The translations under genes were made by a program, and so were the position numbers. The notes below the pieces were generated by a model that saw only the letters and a program-made list of their open reading frames with translations, had not been told where the DNA came from and did no database searches. From Candidatus Phycorickettsia trachydisci (GTDB lineage: Bacteria; Pseudomonadota; Alphaproteobacteria; Rickettsiales; Rickettsiaceae), in the NCBI GenBank assembly GCA_945875085.1, contig CAMCJU010000043.1:1-7127 (forward strand): a stretch of DNA of 7,127 nucleotides, written 5' to 3'. Positions 4,997-7,127 of the stretch are shown here, piece after piece (positions within the stretch are counted from its first letter, which is position 1; the number at the start of each line of letters is the position of its first letter).

Positions 4997-6388
4997 TTAA
5001 ATAATATCAAACTGACTATAAAAACTTGACTCTTTGAATCTTTTTAATAACTTATAAAATTTGGCCTCTATCGTAAGGTTTTTTATCGCCCACTTTTCCA
5101 TCCATGGAGCCGCTATGTGCCACATATTGATGTTTGGATCAAGAATTTTGCCTATACCTTCTATAATAATCATACTTTTTTGCAGCATAATAAGCTGAGG
5201 CTGTATCTCTAAGCCGAATTTTTGAATTACCGCAAATAGCTGACCAAGAATGTTATTAATGCTAACGTCTTTTAAAGCAAGGCCAACAATAGGCTCGCAA
5301 ATAGCCCTACAGTGCAAGGCAAATAGCGATAAATCAGTATTTTTTGGAATATAGCCGGCAGCTGCATGTAGCTGAGCAACGCGCATATAATTTCTATTAA
5401 GAAGCGCGTGTAATATTTGTGCTACTGTAAGGCGATCTTGCTGGCTAAGCCTGCCCATGATGCCAAAATCCACTAAGGCGATTTTCCCATCATAAGTCAA
5501 AAAGATGTTGCCAGGATGAAGGTCGGCATGAAAAAAGCCATCTCGATATGTTTGATTAAAAAACATAACTGCTACCTGACGAGACAATGCTGCCGCATCA
5601 AGACCTGCGGAATTTATTTTCTCAATATCATAAATTGAGATACCGTCTACCCACTGACTAACTAATATACTCTCAGTAGTAAGTGCCCAATATACATAAG
5701 GAATATAGATGTTTGTATCTTTGGCGCAATTAGCTTGAAGCTCTGAGCAATGCGCTGCCTCTATTTTTAAATTCAGCTCTAAAAGCATCGTATCATTAAA
5801 TACTGATAATATCTCTTGGATCTTAAATTTTTGCCAAGTGGGCATCAAAAAGAGCAGGATTTTTGCAATAAAACGCAGCGTTTTGAGATCCTTAGCGTAT
5901 CTTTCCTTTATTTTTGGCCGCAAAACTTTTACCGCCACACTTTGGCCAGAATGCAATCTAGCTTTATGCACCTGGGCGACTGAGGCGGCAGCAAAGCTTA
6001 CTGGATCAAAATCAGCAAATATCTCTTCTAAGTTCCTGCCCAATTCTTTCCTGATAGTTTCTGCGACAATCTCAAAAGCAAAAGGATTGAGCTTGTCTTG
6101 TAAAGTTTGCAAAAATGCGCAAGCTTTTTCTCCAAAGACATCAGGGCGCGTCGATATCGCTTGGGCGAATTTAACGTATATTGGCCCCAGACTCTTGCAA
6201 ACCCGAATAACCTGATCGCCCTTTAACGGGCGTGTACTTAAAAAAATATTGGGCGGGTAAAAAATTATAATACATAGGTTATATAGTGCATAACTCAGCA
6301 GGCTGGAGTTTGCCTTTACTGTCGTATCTAGAATTCGATACTTGCTTATTAATTGCAGCAGCCTTAAGGTATCATATAATATACTCAT
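4997..6388 (-). CDS. ubiB: Ubiquinone biosynthesis protein UbiB (ABC1/ADCK/AarF atypical kinase family)
   Basis: This 463-residue ABC1/ADCK-family protein is needed for ubiquinone synthesis, probably as an ATPase supporting the membrane-associated Ubi enzymes rather than as a hydroxylase. Visible motifs are the KxGQ-region helix (LGPIYVKFAQAISTRPD, 67-83), the alanine-rich loop AAASVAQVH (133-141), the beta-3 lysine in VAVK (Lys154), the E-x-D region ELNLKIEAAH (204-213), HADLHPGN (287-294) and DFG (307-309), followed by IMGRL as in alphaproteobacteria. Two signature residues differ from consensus: the Gly of KxGQ is Ala75 and the Asp of ExD is Asn206. The protein ends soon after the conserved LDPNINMW segment and has no hydrophobic C-terminal helices, which longer homologues such as the E. 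coli protein (546 residues) have. Its ATG overlaps the ubiE stop (ATGA), with GGA 8 bases upstream inside ubiE, so the two are translationally coupled. Confidence 0.95.
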   Translation of the reverse strand: MSILYDTLRLLQLISKYRILDTTVKANSSLLSYALYNLCIIIFYPPNIFLSTRPLKGDQVIRVCKSLGPIYVKFAQAISTRPDVFGEKACAFLQTLQDKLNPFAFEIVAETIRKELGRNLEEIFADFDPVSFAAASVAQVHKARLHSGQSVAVKVLRPKIKERYAKDLKTLRFIAKILLFLMPTWQKFKIQEILSVFNDTMLLELNLKIEAAHCSELQANCAKDTNIYIPYVYWALTTESILVSQWVDGISIYDIEKINSAGLDAAALSRQVAVMFFNQTYRDGFFHADLHPGNIFLTYDGKIALVDFGIMGRLSQQDRLTVAQILHALLNRNYMRVAQLHAAAGYIPKNTDLSLFALHCRAICEPIVGLALKDVSINNILGQLFAVIQKFGLEIQPQLIMLQKSMIIIEGIGKILDPNINMWHIAAPWMEKWAIKNLTIEAKFYKLLKRFKESSFYSQFDII

Positions 6389-7092
6389 GACTTATATCCA
6401 AAATAAATACAAGCAACCCCGTTACTTAAATTTTTAAAATTGGCGATTTTAAAACCTGCTTTTTGCATCATATTTAAAAAAACACTTTGCTCAGGAAAGG
6501 CCTTGATGCTATCTGCTAGGTATTCATAAGCTTCTTGATGATTAGTCACAAGCTGGCCAATTTTAGGGATAACTTTCTCAAGATATAAATTATAAATATC
6601 GCGCATGATAGGCATTGTAGGCTTACTAAACTCCAAACATAAAAAATGACCCTTAGGCTTTAAAACTCTGTAACTTTCCGCAAGAGCCCCATCCATATCG
6701 CAAATGTTACGTATGCCAAAAGCAATGGTGTAGTAATCAAAACTATTATCTTCAAAAGGAAGCTTGGTAGCATCAGCAACGATAAATTCCAAATCGCTCA
6801 GGATATTGAGGTCTATTGCCCTATCTTTGGCAACTTGCAACATCTTTTCATTGACGTCTGTTAAGGTTATTTCAGGCGTGATGCCATTTGCAAGGCAGAG
6901 CTTATGCAGCCTGAAGGCGATATCGCCACTACCGCTTGCTACGTCCAGAATCTTGGAGTCCAGATTTTCCACCAGACTACAAAACTGACTTTTCCATATT
7001 CGATGAATACCCAAACTCATAAGGTCATTCATTAAGTCGTATTTATTAGCTACATTGCTAAAAATTTCCTTTATAAAATGATCTTTTGACAT
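6385..7092 (-). CDS. ubiE: Ubiquinone/menaquinone biosynthesis C-methyltransferase UbiE
   Basis: This 235-residue SAM-dependent C-methyltransferase methylates 2-polyprenyl-6-methoxy-1,4-benzoquinol in ubiquinone synthesis. The context with UbiB favours ubiquinone over menaquinone. Family motifs are VANKYDLMNDLMSLGIHRIW (14-33), the SAM-binding motif I ILDVASGSGD (48-57), the acidic loop DVNEKML (79-85), ADATKLPF (106-113), and FGIRN (125-129) followed by RVLKPKG (142-148). The N-terminus is shorter than usual: relatives have about 20 more residues, with an 'FGF/YxxV-EEEK' segment before 'VFxSVAxKYD'. An in-frame TAA three codons upstream of the ATG rules out an in-frame extension. The start follows a run of eight A and has no clear Shine-Dalgarno site. 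It overlaps ubiB by 4 bp. Only 35 bases lie upstream in the window. Confidence 0.96.
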   Translation of the reverse strand: MSKDHFIKEIFSNVANKYDLMNDLMSLGIHRIWKSQFCSLVENLDSKILDVASGSGDIAFRLHKLCLANGITPEITLTDVNEKMLQVAKDRAIDLNILSDLEFIVADATKLPFEDNSFDYYTIAFGIRNICDMDGALAESYRVLKPKGHFLCLEFSKPTMPIMRDIYNLYLEKVIPKIGQLVTNHQEAYEYLADSIKAFPEQSVFLNMMQKAGFKIANFKNLSNGVACIYFGYKS

Positions 7093-7127
7093 TTTTTTTT
7101 ATCATATAGGGTTCATATAAGTATGCC

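Noticed and set aside
4794..5000. Hydrophobic 68-codon frame on the + strand, possible membrane peptide
   Set aside because: It overlaps the ubiB stop, has no Shine-Dalgarno site and is a low-complexity Ile/Ser/Lys reading of AT-rich DNA. The opposite strand matches the neighbouring gene direction better.
5838..6215. Open frame of 125 codons on the + strand
   Set aside because: It lies antisense to the conserved kinase-like core of ubiB.
6764..6988. Open frame of 74 codons on the + strand
   Set aside because: It lies antisense to the SAM-binding region of ubiE.
1..7127. CRISPR arrays, tRNA or rRNA genes, insertion sequences, attachment sites
   Set aside because: No regularly spaced repeats, cloverleaf, transposase motif or terminal inverted repeat was seen on reading both strands.

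Overview
The window is AT-rich and looks like the chromosome of an alphaproteobacterium, most likely an obligately intracellular one (Rickettsiales or Holosporales type). The reasons are the alphaproteobacterial style of UbiB (FGIMGRL after the DFG motif, LLQK/EGxxxxLDPxxNMW-like C-terminus), short proteins, AT-rich spacers, and housekeeping genes lying next to large effector-like proteins. Genus-level placement is not possible from the sequence alone.

Layout, left to right. Bases 1-222 hold no convincing intact gene, only short open stretches in two frames that could be gene debris. A small cysteine-rich protein (223-540, +) with an internal duplication follows. It converges, 4 bp apart, on a class 3 (GHSLG) lipase-like gene (545-1759, -). 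A 311-bp AT-rich spacer with a good sigma70-type promoter separates the lipase from a divergently transcribed 759-residue protein (2071-4350, +). I read that protein as a circularly permuted NlpC/P60 (papain-fold) hydrolase with a coiled-coil insertion and a C-terminal 17-residue repeat. It converges on trxA (4371-4691, -). Next comes a roughly 300-bp spacer with a possible 47-codon gene and an 18-bp tandem repeat, then ubiB (4997-6388, -) and ubiE (6385-7092, -), which overlap by 4 bp (ATGA).

The right half is housekeeping: UbiE and UbiB serve ubiquinone biosynthesis and are probably translationally coupled, and TrxA is the cytosolic disulfide reductase. The left half is accessory: a lipase-like protein and a cysteine-protease/amidase-like protein share one divergent promoter region, beside a cysteine-rich small protein. 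Neither large protein has a signal peptide. Both end in hydrophilic lysine-rich tails, which is compatible with, but does not prove, export by a type IV secretion system as host-directed effectors.

The best candidates for something undescribed are the 759-aa protein and its C-terminal repeat, the lipase's apparent loss of the usual catalytic aspartate, and the UbiB substitutions in two otherwise hallmark motifs (KxGQ to KFAQ, ExD to ELN).
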